Shown here piece by piece: positions 23,839-32,941 of a stretch of 64,000 nt of DNA. Location of the stretch: positions 1-64,000 of the forward strand of contig JAFUJS010000021.1 of NCBI GenBank assembly GCA_017468115.1, read 5' to 3'. The notes beneath the pieces were generated by a model. The model did not search any database and was not told where the DNA came from. It saw nothing but the letters and a program-made list of their open reading frames with translations. The translations under genes and the position numbers were made by a program. How positions within the stretch are numbered: the stretch's first letter is position 1; each line of letters starts with the position of its first letter. Source of the DNA: Clostridia bacterium (lineage in GTDB: Bacteria > Bacillota_A > Clostridia > Oscillospirales > CAG-272).

Positions 23839-25512
23839 ATGAAAATGAACTTCCTTCAAACTCTTGCCGAAAAGAGAAAGCTGAAATACGGCTCAGTTAC
23901 CCTTGCGTTCTGCGCTGTAATTATTGCACTTATAGTGGTGCTTAATGTAATTGTTACATCCTTAGCCGACAATAACGAGTGGTATATTGATATGACCGAC
24001 GAGGGTATCTTTACCGTCTCCGAGGAATTTGTCGAGCTGGCAGGTAACATAAACCAAGACGCAAAAATTGATATTATTTTCTGCACCTCAGAGGCAGATG
24101 CCAAGGAGAGCATGGAAACAAACTGGTATTTCTCCTACGTGCATTCCACTGCCGAGCAGCTGGCAAGAAGGCTTGACAATATTACAGTTGTTTACAAGGA
24201 CCCTGTTTTAGACCACGACTTCTTCAAGGCGCAGGGCTGGACAAGCAGAGCCTCTAAAAATAACGTATTTATCGCACGTGTAAATCAGGACGGCACCTAT
24301 GGGGCGTCCAGATACCGCACAATCAGCGAATACTTTTCCACAGATACAGCCGACACCTCGGTGCTTTACGGCTACGACGGAGAATATGTTTTCGCCGTTG
24401 ACCTGATTAGGCTTGCCTACGACACACAGCCAATTGTTTACGCAGTTACAAACCACTACGAAAATATCGGCGTGGGCACAGAAAGCTTCTGGGAGCTTTT
24501 TGTTGACGCAGGCTTTGATATCTACCCAATCGACCTGCTTGAAAACATTTTCAAGTGTGAGTGCGGCAGGGACCACAGCCCAACCTACGACATTAACGAA
24601 AAGGCATCAGACGGCTCATATGTGAACCAATATACCAAAAACGGCAAGAGGTATTACAAATGCTCCAGCTGTGAAAGGGAATATCTGGTTGACGAAATGG
24701 TATATGTGGCAAGGGAGCAAATTCCCGAAAATGCCCGTATGGTTATAATCAATAAGCCAACTGCCGACTTTGCCGAGAGCGAAACTGACCTTTTGGAAAA
24801 ATATCTTGATGGAGAAGGCTCTGTAATGTGCTTTACCGACCCCGACGTTAAGAAGAATGAAATGACAAACTTCTACGGCTTCCTTGAAAGCTGGGGCGGA
24901 GTTACAATAAATGAGGGAATGGTTAAGGACTCACAGTCAATGGTTCTTGGTCAGCCCGACTATTTCCGTGGCGTTGTTGCCTCAAGCGATGCGGCAAGCG
25001 CATATATTCCGAATCTGGTTGCAAACAGCACAGTAAGACCTGTGTTCAAAAACTCCTCATACCTTACAATCAGCCCCACATTTGAGCAGGGCTTTACATC
25101 CGGTCTTGGAGAGAGAAAGACACAGCCTCTGTTTGTTACCTCAAACACCGCACAGGTAAACGGTGGAGAGAAGCAGTCCTTTAATGTAATGAGCGTTTCC
25201 TACTCCTCAGGCATTAAGGGCGGCACGGACGAGTACACCTCATACCTTGTGGTATGCACCTGTCCTAACTTTATAGTTGACGACTATCTTAAGGCGTTCG
25301 GACAGACAAATGCAGACGTTATCTCATCACTTATCACTCAAACAACAGCAGCCCAAACGCCCGTAGACCTTGACACAAAGGCGTTTGCAGATTACAGCCT
25401 GGACATTTCTGCTGTTGATGCACAAACAACAATGCTACTTATCAGTATAATTCCTGCGCTCCTAATTATCGGCGTTATGTTTGTCGTAATCGTAAGGAGA
25501 AAGCACAGATGA
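23839..25512 (+). CDS. GldG-like ABC transporter auxiliary protein with a zinc-ribbon insertion
   Basis: A 557-residue protein. One N-terminal membrane helix (about 18-40), a large extracellular domain of the GldG/IFT52 type, and a C-terminal membrane helix (about 530-552) before RRKHR. Unusual feature: an insertion with C240-x-C242 and C275-x-x-C278 in a charged loop (KCECGRDH ... YKCSSCERE) between the domain's usual strands, which looks like a four-Cys metal site on the outer face. GldG proteins usually lack it. Stop overlaps the next ATG (ATGA). Confidence 0.82.
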   Translation: MKMNFLQTLAEKRKLKYGSVTLAFCAVIIALIVVLNVIVTSLADNNEWYIDMTDEGIFTVSEEFVELAGNINQDAKIDIIFCTSEADAKESMETNWYFSYVHSTAEQLARRLDNITVVYKDPVLDHDFFKAQGWTSRASKNNVFIARVNQDGTYGASRYRTISEYFSTDTADTSVLYGYDGEYVFAVDLIRLAYDTQPIVYAVTNHYENIGVGTESFWELFVDAGFDIYPIDLLENIFKCECGRDHSPTYDINEKASDGSYVNQYTKNGKRYYKCSSCEREYLVDEMVYVAREQIPENARMVIINKPTADFAESETDLLEKYLDGEGSVMCFTDPDVKKNEMTNFYGFLESWGGVTINEGMVKDSQSMVLGQPDYFRGVVASSDAASAYIPNLVANSTVRPVFKNSSYLTISPTFEQGFTSGLGERKTQPLFVTSNTAQVNGGEKQSFNVMSVSYSSGIKGGTDEYTSYLVVCTCPNFIVDDYLKAFGQTNADVISSLITQTTAAQTPVDLDTKAFADYSLDISAVDAQTTMLLISIIPALLIIGVMFVVIVRRKHR

Positions 25513-27248
25513 CAAAGGCGGCAAGACAAAGACTTATTACCTTAATTGTGCTTGGTGCCTTGCTGGTGGCGGGAATTATTGTTGCAGTTGTGCTTTCCTT
25601 AAATAAGACGCCCGAGGACCCGGGGGACGAGGAAAACCAAATCCCAATCCCCGCAGAGGGCGAGAGCACCTATGCAAACGTGCTTCTTATGTATCCGCAG
25701 ATTTCCACAAGCGGAATTACCTCAATAGAGATAACCACTAAGGATTCACAGCTTAAATTCAAGCGTGTTTGGAGCAAGGAAGACAACAATTACAGCCTAA
25801 GGCTGGAGGGGCTTGAAAGCGTGCCTCTTGACGACGGGCTTATTGCCTCACTCCGCTCCTACATAGGCACAGCAATTACCCTTGACCCTATAAGGGACGC
25901 AACGCCGGAGCAAATGGACACCTATGGCGTTAGCGAGGGTAAATATCAAGCAAAATATAAAATCACCTTCGAGGATGATGAGGGTGTTTTACGCTACGCA
26001 ACCGTAAGAATAGGCGACAAGGCTGCTGAGACAAACCCTGTCTTCTATGCTGTGGTTGAGGGGCGAGATGTAATTTACAGAATGCAGGCAGGCGTTTCGG
26101 GCTATACCCCCTTTGAGGAGCTTCTGTTTGCAAAGCCTGTTGACTTTTTGAAGGCGATTATCTTTTCAAAGTTTACCGACGAAACAAACGCCTATATGGG
26201 CGTTGATTCCTTCAATATCTTTACCACCACCTATGAGGATGCTGACCAAAACGGCACCATTGATATAAAAACTCTTATCAGCATAGGTCTTAACGAAAGA
26301 GATAAGGACAAGGACACAGCAGAATTTTTCGTGCTTATAAGAAGGCAAAACGGCAGCGTTGTTTCTGCCCTTGCAGACAGCGAATATCTGACAAACGTCT
26401 TTTCAATTCTTTATACCACCTTTGAGGGGGACAAGGTCGTTGATGTTATCACAAGCGACACAGACCTTTCACAGTATGGGCTTGAGGAGGGCAGGACAAG
26501 ATATCTTGTTGATGCCACCTTTAGCGACGGTACCACAAGCACCATAGAAATCAGCAAGCCCATAGACGGCTATTCTTATGCTGTTTCTACTGTGTTCGGG
26601 GGAGAATCAAAGCTGGTAGTAAGGCTCAAAAGCGATAATATTTCCTTCATTAACGAGGACAACGAGTATCTTTTGGAAAGCTACACCGCAACAAACACGG
26701 TTCTTGCAGGCTTCTACGAGTATTTGCAGAGGGATGAAACCTCGGGCGCTCCCGGTATGAAGAAGATTACAATCAAAACCAAGGACTACGAGGAAATCTT
26801 CTATACAAATTATGACACAACAAACTCACGCCTTTCTGTTACGACAGAATATAGCGGACTTGTCTTCAACGACAAGGAGTCAGAGGATTCCTTTGGGAAA
26901 AACCAATTTGCAAACCTATACACACTTCTTTTGCTTTACCCGATGCCAAGGCGCATTAACACCATGACCGACGAGGAAAGGGCAGGGTATATGACAGAGG
27001 AAAATATGGTTTATGAGCTTATTGCCGAAAGAAACGACGGCAAGGTTCTTCGCTACACCTACTACAAGACCTTGGCAAGCTATGCCCTGGCTGAATACCA
27101 GGAGGGACAAAACAGCGGCGGTCAAATTGAGTGGGGCGAGGCAAAAGTTGTCTTTGACACCACAATGGAGCACATAAGAGTTATTACAGATAACTACAAA
27201 AAGCTTATGACCGGCGAGGAAATCCACCCGGATCAAATCATTTACTAA
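25509..27248 (+). CDS. DUF4340-type exported protein of the ABC operon
   Basis: A 579-residue protein with an N-terminal membrane anchor (about 9-32, LITLIVLGALLVAGIIVAVVLSL) and a long extracellular part. The repeated beta segments (ITSIEITTKDSQLKFKR, VDATFSDGTTSTIEI) resemble DUF4340 proteins, which are habitually encoded next to Gld-type ABC genes. Likely works with GldA/F/G in moving or anchoring a surface component. ATGA overlap with gldG. Confidence 0.8.
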   Translation: MTKAARQRLITLIVLGALLVAGIIVAVVLSLNKTPEDPGDEENQIPIPAEGESTYANVLLMYPQISTSGITSIEITTKDSQLKFKRVWSKEDNNYSLRLEGLESVPLDDGLIASLRSYIGTAITLDPIRDATPEQMDTYGVSEGKYQAKYKITFEDDEGVLRYATVRIGDKAAETNPVFYAVVEGRDVIYRMQAGVSGYTPFEELLFAKPVDFLKAIIFSKFTDETNAYMGVDSFNIFTTTYEDADQNGTIDIKTLISIGLNERDKDKDTAEFFVLIRRQNGSVVSALADSEYLTNVFSILYTTFEGDKVVDVITSDTDLSQYGLEEGRTRYLVDATFSDGTTSTIEISKPIDGYSYAVSTVFGGESKLVVRLKSDNISFINEDNEYLLESYTATNTVLAGFYEYLQRDETSGAPGMKKITIKTKDYEEIFYTNYDTTNSRLSVTTEYSGLVFNDKESEDSFGKNQFANLYTLLLLYPMPRRINTMTDEERAGYMTEENMVYELIAERNDGKVLRYTYYKTLASYALAEYQEGQNSGGQIEWGEAKVVFDTTMEHIRVITDNYKKLMTGEEIHPDQIIY

Positions 27249-27254
27249 TAAAAA

Positions 27255-27271
27255 TTTTGGTAAAACCAAAA
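27255..27271 (+). promoter_or_regulatory. Dyad TTTTGGT-AAA-ACCAAAA before the GH94 gene
   Basis: Perfect 7-bp inverted repeat in the 36-nt gap between the DUF4340 gene and the GH94 start, just before AAGGAG. Could be an operator or an RNA hairpin controlling translation; inference. Confidence 0.35.
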
Positions 27272-27284
27272 CAAGGAGATAAAT

Positions 27285-29624
27285 ATGGAATACAAGTACG
27301 GTTATTTTAACCAAAGTGGAGATGAATTTATAATTACAGCACCAAACACTCCACGCCCATTTGACAACTTTCTTTTCAATGATTCCTGCTATGCAAACGT
27401 GCATCAAACAGGTATCGGCTGCTTTGACTACCAAATCAACGGCACCGAGGGCATTCAGCTCTACACAGGTGTAGGCCGTATCTGCGACTACGACGTTTTC
27501 GGCAAGGACCACCTTTACAACAGACTTGTTTTTATAAGAGACAACGAAACAGGGGAGTTCTGGACTCTTAACTGGGAGCCTGTGTGCCACCCATATCAGT
27601 CCTACAAGTGCGTGCAGGGTCTTGGTTACACAATGATTGAAAATAAGACCTGCGATACTGTTTCAAAAATGCGTCTTTTCGTGCCACAGGGCAACGACCC
27701 TGTTGAAATTTGGAAGCTTTCCTTCAAGAACGAGGGTAAGGGCAAGCGCTCCTATTCCATATTTACATACAGCCAAATTCAGTTCAGATTCAAGTGGGGC
27801 TTTGACAGCTACGGCGATACTATGTATCGTTGCACACGCTTTGACGAGGCAAAGAACACCTTCTATATGTCCAAGCACCCATTTATAGTTCCCCACAACT
27901 ACCTAACAGCATTTATGGTTGCTGATGAGAAGATTACAGGCAGCGAGGGCTGTCAGAACGTATTCGTTGGCGAGTACGGCACTATTGCATCTCCTGAGGT
28001 TGTAAGAGAGGGCGTTTCCAAAAACTCCATCGGCTCTGCAAACGCAACCATTTGCTCACTTCGCTTCGATATCACACTTGACGTAGGCGAGGAAAAGGAC
28101 ATCAGCCTTCTTCTTGGCGCAGGCGAGTGCGAGGCTGACAGCGAGAAATACGCAGACAAATACCTTAAGGACCAGGACAAGTATTTTGAGGCAACAAAGA
28201 AATACTACAAGGACCTTTATTCAAAGAACCACTTAACAACAGAGGATGAGCACTTTGACAGACTTATCAACTACTGGGGCAAGCACGCAACAAACTTCGG
28301 CGCAACCTGGTGCCGTTGGGGCTATAACGGCTACCGTGATATTGTTCAGCACGGCTTTGGCGTAGTTTCCTTCAAGAACGAGAGAACAAAACAGATTCTT
28401 CGTGAGGCAGTTGCTAATCAATACGCATCGGGTATGGCTGTTCGTGGCTGGAACCCTGTTGACACAAAGGCATACTCCGACTCCGCCCTTTGGCTCGAGT
28501 TCACACTCACCGCTTACCTAAGAGAAACAGGGGACGTTGACTTCCTTAAGGAGGTAGTTCCATTCAGAGACCAGGGCGAGGCTACCGTTTACGGACATAT
28601 GGACAGAGCCCTTGACTTCCTCGAGTCCAACAAGGGCGCACACGACCTTCTCCTTATTAAGTTTGGCGACTGGAACGACTCGCTAACAGGCGTTGGTAAG
28701 GAGGGCAAGGGCGAGAGCGTATGGCTTTCCATCGCTTACGCACAGGCGCTTTTGGAAATGGCAGAGCTTGCAGAGCATCTTGGCGAAAAGGATAAGCAGG
28801 CAAGCTATCTTGCTCGTAGAGAAGCTATTATGAAGGCAATTAACGACAATGCTTGGGATGGCGAGTGGTACAGACGCTGCTATACCGACGCGGGCAAGCC
28901 ACTTGGCTCAAAGGAAAACAAGTACGCAAAGATGTTTATGGAATCCCAATGCTGGTCCCTCATTTCCGGCGTAGCCAGCGAGGAAAGAGCAAACACCCTT
29001 ATCAAGGCTATGGATGAGCATATGGCAACACCTGTTGGTTATATGCTTCTTACCCCGTCCTTCAAGGAGTTTGATTCCACAATCGGACGTATTTCCGCAA
29101 TGGAGCCGGGTATTTGTGAAAACGGTACTATCTACTCACACACAAACATCTGGATGATTCTCGGTCTTCTTAAGTACGGCAAGGCTGACCTTGCATATGA
29201 GCTGTTTAAGAAGATTGCACCGGGCTACATTATCGGCGACAATGCAGAAATTAAGAATAAGTGTCTTCCATATATGTTCTCAAACTGCTACTTTGGTCCG
29301 GAGCACAAAAACAGCGCATTCCAAATGGAATACAGCTGGATTACAGGCTCTGTTGCTTGGTACACAAACACAATGGAGAACTACCTAGTTGGCGCAAGAC
29401 CAACCTACAAGGGACTTGTTATCGACCCACACCTACCATTCACAGGCGCTAAGATGACAAGACAGTTCCGTGGGGCTACCTACGAAATCGAAATTAAGAA
29501 CTCACAGGGCAAGTACAAGGCAGAGTCCATCGCCCTTGTCGTTGACGGCAAGGCAATCGAGGGCAACCTTGTTCCCGACTTCAAGGACGGCAAGTGCCAC
29601 ACAGTTGTAGCTACAATAAAATAA
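27285..29624 (+). CDS. GH94-family glycoside phosphorylase
   Basis: A 779-residue cytoplasmic enzyme of glycoside hydrolase family 94, which uses phosphate to split beta-linked disaccharides (such as cellobiose or chitobiose) into a sugar 1-phosphate and a sugar. The catalytic segment GDWNDSLTGVG at about 461-471 holds the general acid Asp (DWND) of this family. Other blocks are the N-terminal YFN.SGDEFIIT, RGWNPVD and a C-terminal beta domain. Substrate cannot be told by eye. Terminator follows. Confidence 0.85.
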   Translation: MEYKYGYFNQSGDEFIITAPNTPRPFDNFLFNDSCYANVHQTGIGCFDYQINGTEGIQLYTGVGRICDYDVFGKDHLYNRLVFIRDNETGEFWTLNWEPVCHPYQSYKCVQGLGYTMIENKTCDTVSKMRLFVPQGNDPVEIWKLSFKNEGKGKRSYSIFTYSQIQFRFKWGFDSYGDTMYRCTRFDEAKNTFYMSKHPFIVPHNYLTAFMVADEKITGSEGCQNVFVGEYGTIASPEVVREGVSKNSIGSANATICSLRFDITLDVGEEKDISLLLGAGECEADSEKYADKYLKDQDKYFEATKKYYKDLYSKNHLTTEDEHFDRLINYWGKHATNFGATWCRWGYNGYRDIVQHGFGVVSFKNERTKQILREAVANQYASGMAVRGWNPVDTKAYSDSALWLEFTLTAYLRETGDVDFLKEVVPFRDQGEATVYGHMDRALDFLESNKGAHDLLLIKFGDWNDSLTGVGKEGKGESVWLSIAYAQALLEMAELAEHLGEKDKQASYLARREAIMKAINDNAWDGEWYRRCYTDAGKPLGSKENKYAKMFMESQCWSLISGVASEERANTLIKAMDEHMATPVGYMLLTPSFKEFDSTIGRISAMEPGICENGTIYSHTNIWMILGLLKYGKADLAYELFKKIAPGYIIGDNAEIKNKCLPYMFSNCYFGPEHKNSAFQMEYSWITGSVAWYTNTMENYLVGARPTYKGLVIDPHLPFTGAKMTRQFRGATYEIEIKNSQGKYKAESIALVVDGKAIEGNLVPDFKDGKCHTVVATIK

Positions 29625-29626
29625 TG

Positions 29627-29658
29627 AAAAAAGAACAGGCGAGTGCCTGTTCTTTTTT
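29627..29658 (+). terminator. Terminator after GH94
   Basis: AAAGAACAGGC/GCCTGTTCTTT stem, GAGT loop, then a T-run. Confidence 0.9.
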
Positions 29659-29782
29659 AATGAATTGATGCTACCCATCATAAATTGCAATAGTATTGCA
29701 TTAATTGGCTTTGCCATGAATTTTCGCTTCGCTCCATTAATCAATGTGCACAAGGTGCATGCAAAACAAAGAGTCCAAACCA

Positions 29783-29809
29783 CCGTAGGGTGGGGCGTAT
29801 CTCCTGCCG
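29783..29809. repeat. REP-like unit, GTAGGG...CTGCCG type
   Basis: CCGTAGGGTGGGGCG...CTCCTGCCG. It resembles the unit at 39009-39036 and belongs to the loosely related GTAGGG families at 36076 and 38962-39146. It lies in the 400-bp gap (29625-30026) between GH94 and rsmA. That gap otherwise holds the tRNA-Thr gene and its terminator and promoter; no further gene is seen in it. Confidence 0.45.
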
Positions 29810-29862
29810 AAAAGGAGCGCACCATTTTTATTATTGATTTTATTTTATATTTATGTTATACT

Positions 29863-29890
29863 AAAAAACGGCAGGAAAATCCTGCCGTTT
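29863..29890 (-). terminator. Terminator of tRNA-Thr
   Basis: AACGGCAGGA/TCCTGCCGTT stem (3-nt loop) with a T-run on the minus strand, directly after the tRNA. Confidence 0.88.
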
Positions 29891-29893
29891 TGT

Positions 29894-29968
29894 TGGAGCT
29901 GAAGATGAGATTTGAACTCACGACCTGCTGATTACGAATCAGCTGCACTACCACTGTGCTACTCCAGC
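29894..29968 (-). tRNA. tRNA-Thr (CGT)
   Basis: 75-nt cloverleaf on the minus strand with encoded CCA. Acceptor GCTGGAG/CTTCAGC, D arm GCAC/GTGC, anticodon stem GCTGA/TCAGC with loop TTCGTAA, T arm GTGAG/CTCAT with loop TTCAAAT. Anticodon CGT reads ACG. Monocistronic, with its own promoter and terminator. Confidence 0.96.
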
Positions 29969-29977
29969 GCAAGAATT

Positions 29978-30006
29978 ATTTTACTATAAAGATTTAACTT
30001 TGTCAA
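29978..30006 (-). promoter_or_regulatory. Promoter of tRNA-Thr
   Basis: Minus strand TTGACA (30001-30006), 17-bp spacer, TAAAAT (29978-29983). Its -35 box sits only 4 bp from the rsmA ribosome binding site on the other strand. Confidence 0.87.
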
Positions 30007-30026
30007 GAGAAAGGAAGGGGAAGCTT

Positions 30027-30926
30027 ATGAATTTATGCGATATCAGGGTCGTAAAGGGTCTTATGTCCCAGCACGGCACAGGCACAAAAAAGGGCTTTGG
30101 TCAAAACTTTCTTATAAACAAGGCAATACCCGAGGGCATTTGTGAGGAAAGCTACACCCATCACAAAGGCGTAAACCCGGAGGGCAAGAGTGGCGTTTTG
30201 GAAATCGGCCCCGGCATTGGCTGTCTTACCTACGAGCTTTGTCAAGCCTACGACAGGGTTGTGGCGGTTGAAATTGACAAATCCCTAATTCCAATCCTTG
30301 ATAAAACCCTTTCAGAGTTTGACAATGTCAAGGTTATAAACGAGGACTTTTTGAAGCTTAATTTGAAGGAGCTTCTTGAAAAAGAGCTGGGGGAGTGTAC
30401 GGTTTCCGTGTGCGCAAACCTGCCATACTATATTACAACACCCATTATTATGGCGCTTTTAGAGGGCGCAAGAGATGAGGGCGGTAAGAGCCTGATTACC
30501 TCAATTACCGTTATGGTACAAAAGGAGGTGGCGCTTCGCCTTTGCGCAAACGAGAAAAAGGGAGATTATGGCGCAATCAGCGCATCCGTTGCCTACTATG
30601 GCAGGGCGGTAAAGCTTTTTGACGTTGCCCCCGATAATTTCCTGCCGCCGCCAAAGGTAACCTCCAGCGTTGTGAGAATTGAGCTTTATGATAAGCCTAT
30701 ATATAATGTAAATAATGAAAAAATGCTGTTTAAGGTGATAGCAGGCGCCTTTTCTCAAAGGAGAAAGACCCTTCTTAATTCCTTGTCGTCTTACTTTAGC
30801 TCTATATCTAAGGAAAGAATAAGTGAAATAATCAGTCAGCTGGGCTTTGCGCCCGATATAAGGGGAGAAAAGCTTTCCATAGAGGACTTTTGCCGCTTGG
30901 CTGATATAATTGAAAAAGAGGTATAA
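30027..30926 (+). CDS. rsmA: 16S rRNA (adenine-1518/1519-N6)-dimethyltransferase
   Basis: A 299-residue SAM-dependent enzyme that dimethylates two adjacent adenines at the 3' end of 16S rRNA during 30S maturation. Motifs: KKGFGQNFLINK at the N terminus, the SAM loop VLEIGPGIGCLT, and the catalytic NLPYYITTPI. The C-terminal helical domain has PPPKVTSSVVRIEL. Start set at 30027 (AAGGAAGGGG upstream); an in-frame TTG at 30000 would begin inside the opposite promoter. Followed without gap by a DUF554 gene. Confidence 0.94.
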   Translation: MNLCDIRVVKGLMSQHGTGTKKGFGQNFLINKAIPEGICEESYTHHKGVNPEGKSGVLEIGPGIGCLTYELCQAYDRVVAVEIDKSLIPILDKTLSEFDNVKVINEDFLKLNLKELLEKELGECTVSVCANLPYYITTPIIMALLEGARDEGGKSLITSITVMVQKEVALRLCANEKKGDYGAISASVAYYGRAVKLFDVAPDNFLPPPKVTSSVVRIELYDKPIYNVNNEKMLFKVIAGAFSQRRKTLLNSLSSYFSSISKERISEIISQLGFAPDIRGEKLSIEDFCRLADIIEKEV

Positions 30927-31661
30927 ATGATACTTTTAGGAACCTTTGTAAATGTTGCCACTATTATTGCCGGCGCATTGCTTGGCTGGCTCCTTTCAAG
31001 TGCTTTGGAGAAAAGCCCAAGGCTCAGACAGGTGCCAAACGCCGCTATGAAGGCGGTTTCCGTTGTGGTGCTGGTGGTTGGCATTGACGGCGCCCTCAAA
31101 TCGGAAAAGCCCATGGTGCTGCTTATTTCCATGGTGCTTGGTACAATAATCGGCACAATTATTGATATTGACGGGCTGCTTGACCGCTTTGGCAAGTGGG
31201 TCGAAAGAAAATTCATTAAAAAGAAAGCATCGGACGGCATAAAGGAAGAAGAGGGCAGGGTGGAAAAAAGCTTTTCCAAGGCGCTTGTTGCCACAACCCT
31301 TACCTGTCTTGTTGGCGCACTTTCCATAACAGGCTCTCTCGAAAGCGGGCTTGAGGGCAACCATAACACCCTTTATATGAAAAGCGTTTTAGACCTTGTT
31401 ACAGCCTTTGTTTTTTCCTCAACCTACGGCTTTTGGGGCACTGTTGCCTCAGTTGTGCCCGTGCTTATTTATCAGGGCGCAATTACCCTTGGCGCACAGG
31501 CGCTTAGCGGATTTCTTGCAGGCTCCATTGCAGAAATCTCTGCTGTCGGCTCCTTAATTGTATGCGCTCTCGGACTTAATATGCTGGGCGCAACGAAAAT
31601 AAAAATCGCAAATATGCTCCCTGCAGTATTTTTGCCCATTCTGCTTTGCTTATTTATGTAA
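30927..31661 (+). CDS. DUF554 family membrane protein
   Basis: A 244-residue integral membrane protein with about seven helices, starting MILLGTFVNVATIIAGALLG and carrying the LVGALSITGSLESGL and LNMLGATKIKIANMLPA segments typical of DUF554 (YdfK-like). Transport-like but of unknown substrate. ATG follows the rsmA stop directly, so the two are cotranscribed. Confidence 0.9.
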   Translation: MILLGTFVNVATIIAGALLGWLLSSALEKSPRLRQVPNAAMKAVSVVVLVVGIDGALKSEKPMVLLISMVLGTIIGTIIDIDGLLDRFGKWVERKFIKKKASDGIKEEEGRVEKSFSKALVATTLTCLVGALSITGSLESGLEGNHNTLYMKSVLDLVTAFVFSSTYGFWGTVASVVPVLIYQGAITLGAQALSGFLAGSIAEISAVGSLIVCALGLNMLGATKIKIANMLPAVFLPILLCLFM

Positions 31662-31667
31662 AAAAAC

Positions 31668-31725
31668 GGACCCTGTGTACGAAAACAACCGAGAGTTGAT
31701 TTTTCCGAAAGAGGGTCCTATTTTT
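31668..31725 (+). terminator. Possible weak terminator after the DUF554 gene
   Basis: GGACCCT (31668-31674) pairs with AGGGTCC (31712-31718) across a 37-nt loop, then TATTTTT. It contains GACCCTGTGT, the core of the shared hairpin, and may be a decayed copy. Confidence 0.35.
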
Positions 31726-31772
31726 GAAGGCAAGGGGCAAGCGGGAAAAAACCGAAAAAAGTCCCCAAAAAG

Positions 31773-31795
31773 AGTTGATTTTATTAAAATCAACT
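31773..31795 (+). promoter_or_regulatory. 23-bp palindrome upstream of the HTH regulator
   Basis: AGTTGATTTTA, a central T, then TAAAATCAACT: 11-bp perfect arms. It lies 30 bp upstream of the regulator's -35 box, and AGTTGATTTT occurs again at 31693. A natural site for binding by the HTH protein at 31885 itself. Not followed by Ts on the plus strand. Confidence 0.55.
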
Positions 31796-31824
31796 AAAAG
31801 TAGAGATATTCAACTTTTGGCTTA

Positions 31825-31853
31825 TTGAATTTTGGCTGACTCTGTGGTATTCT
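31825..31853 (+). promoter_or_regulatory. Promoter of the HTH regulator
   Basis: TTGAAT (31825-31830), 17-bp spacer, TATTCT (31848-31853); AAAGGAGG precedes the ATG at 31885. Confidence 0.55.
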
Positions 31854-31884
31854 GTACTCGACAAGTGGTCAAAGGAGGATTAAA

Positions 31885-32898
31885 ATGACTTTAGGACAAC
31901 AGCTTTCTCAATTTCGTAAAAGAAGCTTTATGACTCAGCAGGAGCTGGGCGAGCGCTTGAACATAAGCGCACAAGCAATATCAAAGTGGGAGAATGATTT
32001 ATCAGAGCCTGACCTTGCAACGCTGAAAAAGCTTGCAGAGCTTTATGGCGTGTCAATCAGCACCTTGCTTGACTTCGAGGAAAAGGACGAGGTGGCAGAG
32101 GCTACATATGAAGCATATGAAACATACGAGCCTGTTCAGCCTGCGGTTACTGACGAGGATGTTAGTAAAATCAGCGATATTGTAACAGAGGCTGTAAGCG
32201 AGCAGGTTTCAAGGGTGGTTTATGAGGAGATTCACTCAGGACCCAGAACAATTGGCTTTTGCATTGAGTGCGGAATAACGGTAACAGAGGACAATTTGGG
32301 CGAGGAAAGCCCACGTGTGCTGTGTCGCTCCTGCGTTGAGGCAAGGGAGCAGGCAAGAATAGGGGCAGAAAGGCAGGCGGCTATCGATGCCGAAAATGCG
32401 GAGCGCGCTTATCAAGCAACTATGGAAAGCAACCGACATACAATGAGGTTCAAAAGAAACCTCAGCGCAATTGTGGGTGGCATTATAGCTACTGTGTTTT
32501 TGGCAATATTGCTTGTAGCAGTAATTCAAAGTCCTGTTAATTATTTTGGCTCGCTGGCTGCCGACATTGCGGTAAGCTGTGTTATTACCTATGCTGTTTT
32601 TGCATTCGTTGCGTCCCTGTTCTACGAGGGCCCTGTAAGAGACTTTGTGCTGTATATGATTACAAAAACAGTCAGCTTTCCGGGACTTATTTTTACCTGG
32701 GACTTAGACGGCTTTATTTGGCTTATCGGTATGAAGATTTTGTTTGCAATCCTAGGCTTCTTGGCTGGCGTTTTGTTCGCTATCGTAGGAATTGTAGGCG
32801 GTATTATCATAGCTCCATTTGTTTACCCCTTCAGACTGGCAAAAATCAACAGACTGATAAAAGAGGGCGACATCGAGGAATATAATGCAGATTTTTAA
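31885..32898 (+). CDS. XRE-family HTH regulator fused to a zinc site and membrane helices
   Basis: A 337-residue protein. Residues 1-65 form a Cro/C1-type helix-turn-helix (MTQQELGERLNISAQAISKWENDLSEP). About 120-155 hold a two-CxxC metal site (FCIECG ... LCRSCV). A helical, Ala/Glu-rich segment follows. From about 195 there are at least three membrane segments (IVGGIIATVFLAILLVAVI, AVFAFVASLFY, ILFAILGFLAGVLFAIVGIVGG). A DNA-binding head tethered to the membrane suggests a one-component sensor. Sits alone, with a palindrome upstream. Confidence 0.82.
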   Translation: MTLGQQLSQFRKRSFMTQQELGERLNISAQAISKWENDLSEPDLATLKKLAELYGVSISTLLDFEEKDEVAEATYEAYETYEPVQPAVTDEDVSKISDIVTEAVSEQVSRVVYEEIHSGPRTIGFCIECGITVTEDNLGEESPRVLCRSCVEAREQARIGAERQAAIDAENAERAYQATMESNRHTMRFKRNLSAIVGGIIATVFLAILLVAVIQSPVNYFGSLAADIAVSCVITYAVFAFVASLFYEGPVRDFVLYMITKTVSFPGLIFTWDLDGFIWLIGMKILFAILGFLAGVLFAIVGIVGGIIIAPFVYPFRLAKINRLIKEGDIEEYNADF

Positions 32899-32902
32899 CA
32901 AC

Positions 32903-32936
32903 AAAAAAGCTCGGAAAAATCCGAGCTTTTTATTTT
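32903..32936. terminator. Bidirectional terminator
   Basis: AAAAGCTCGGA/TCCGAGCTTTT stem between the HTH gene (plus) and the BspA-like gene (minus). Confidence 0.88.
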
Positions 32937-32941
32937 GAATT

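Noticed and set aside
29970..30026. Start of rsmA at the TTG 30000
   Set aside because: No RBS, and it lies in the opposite tRNA promoter.
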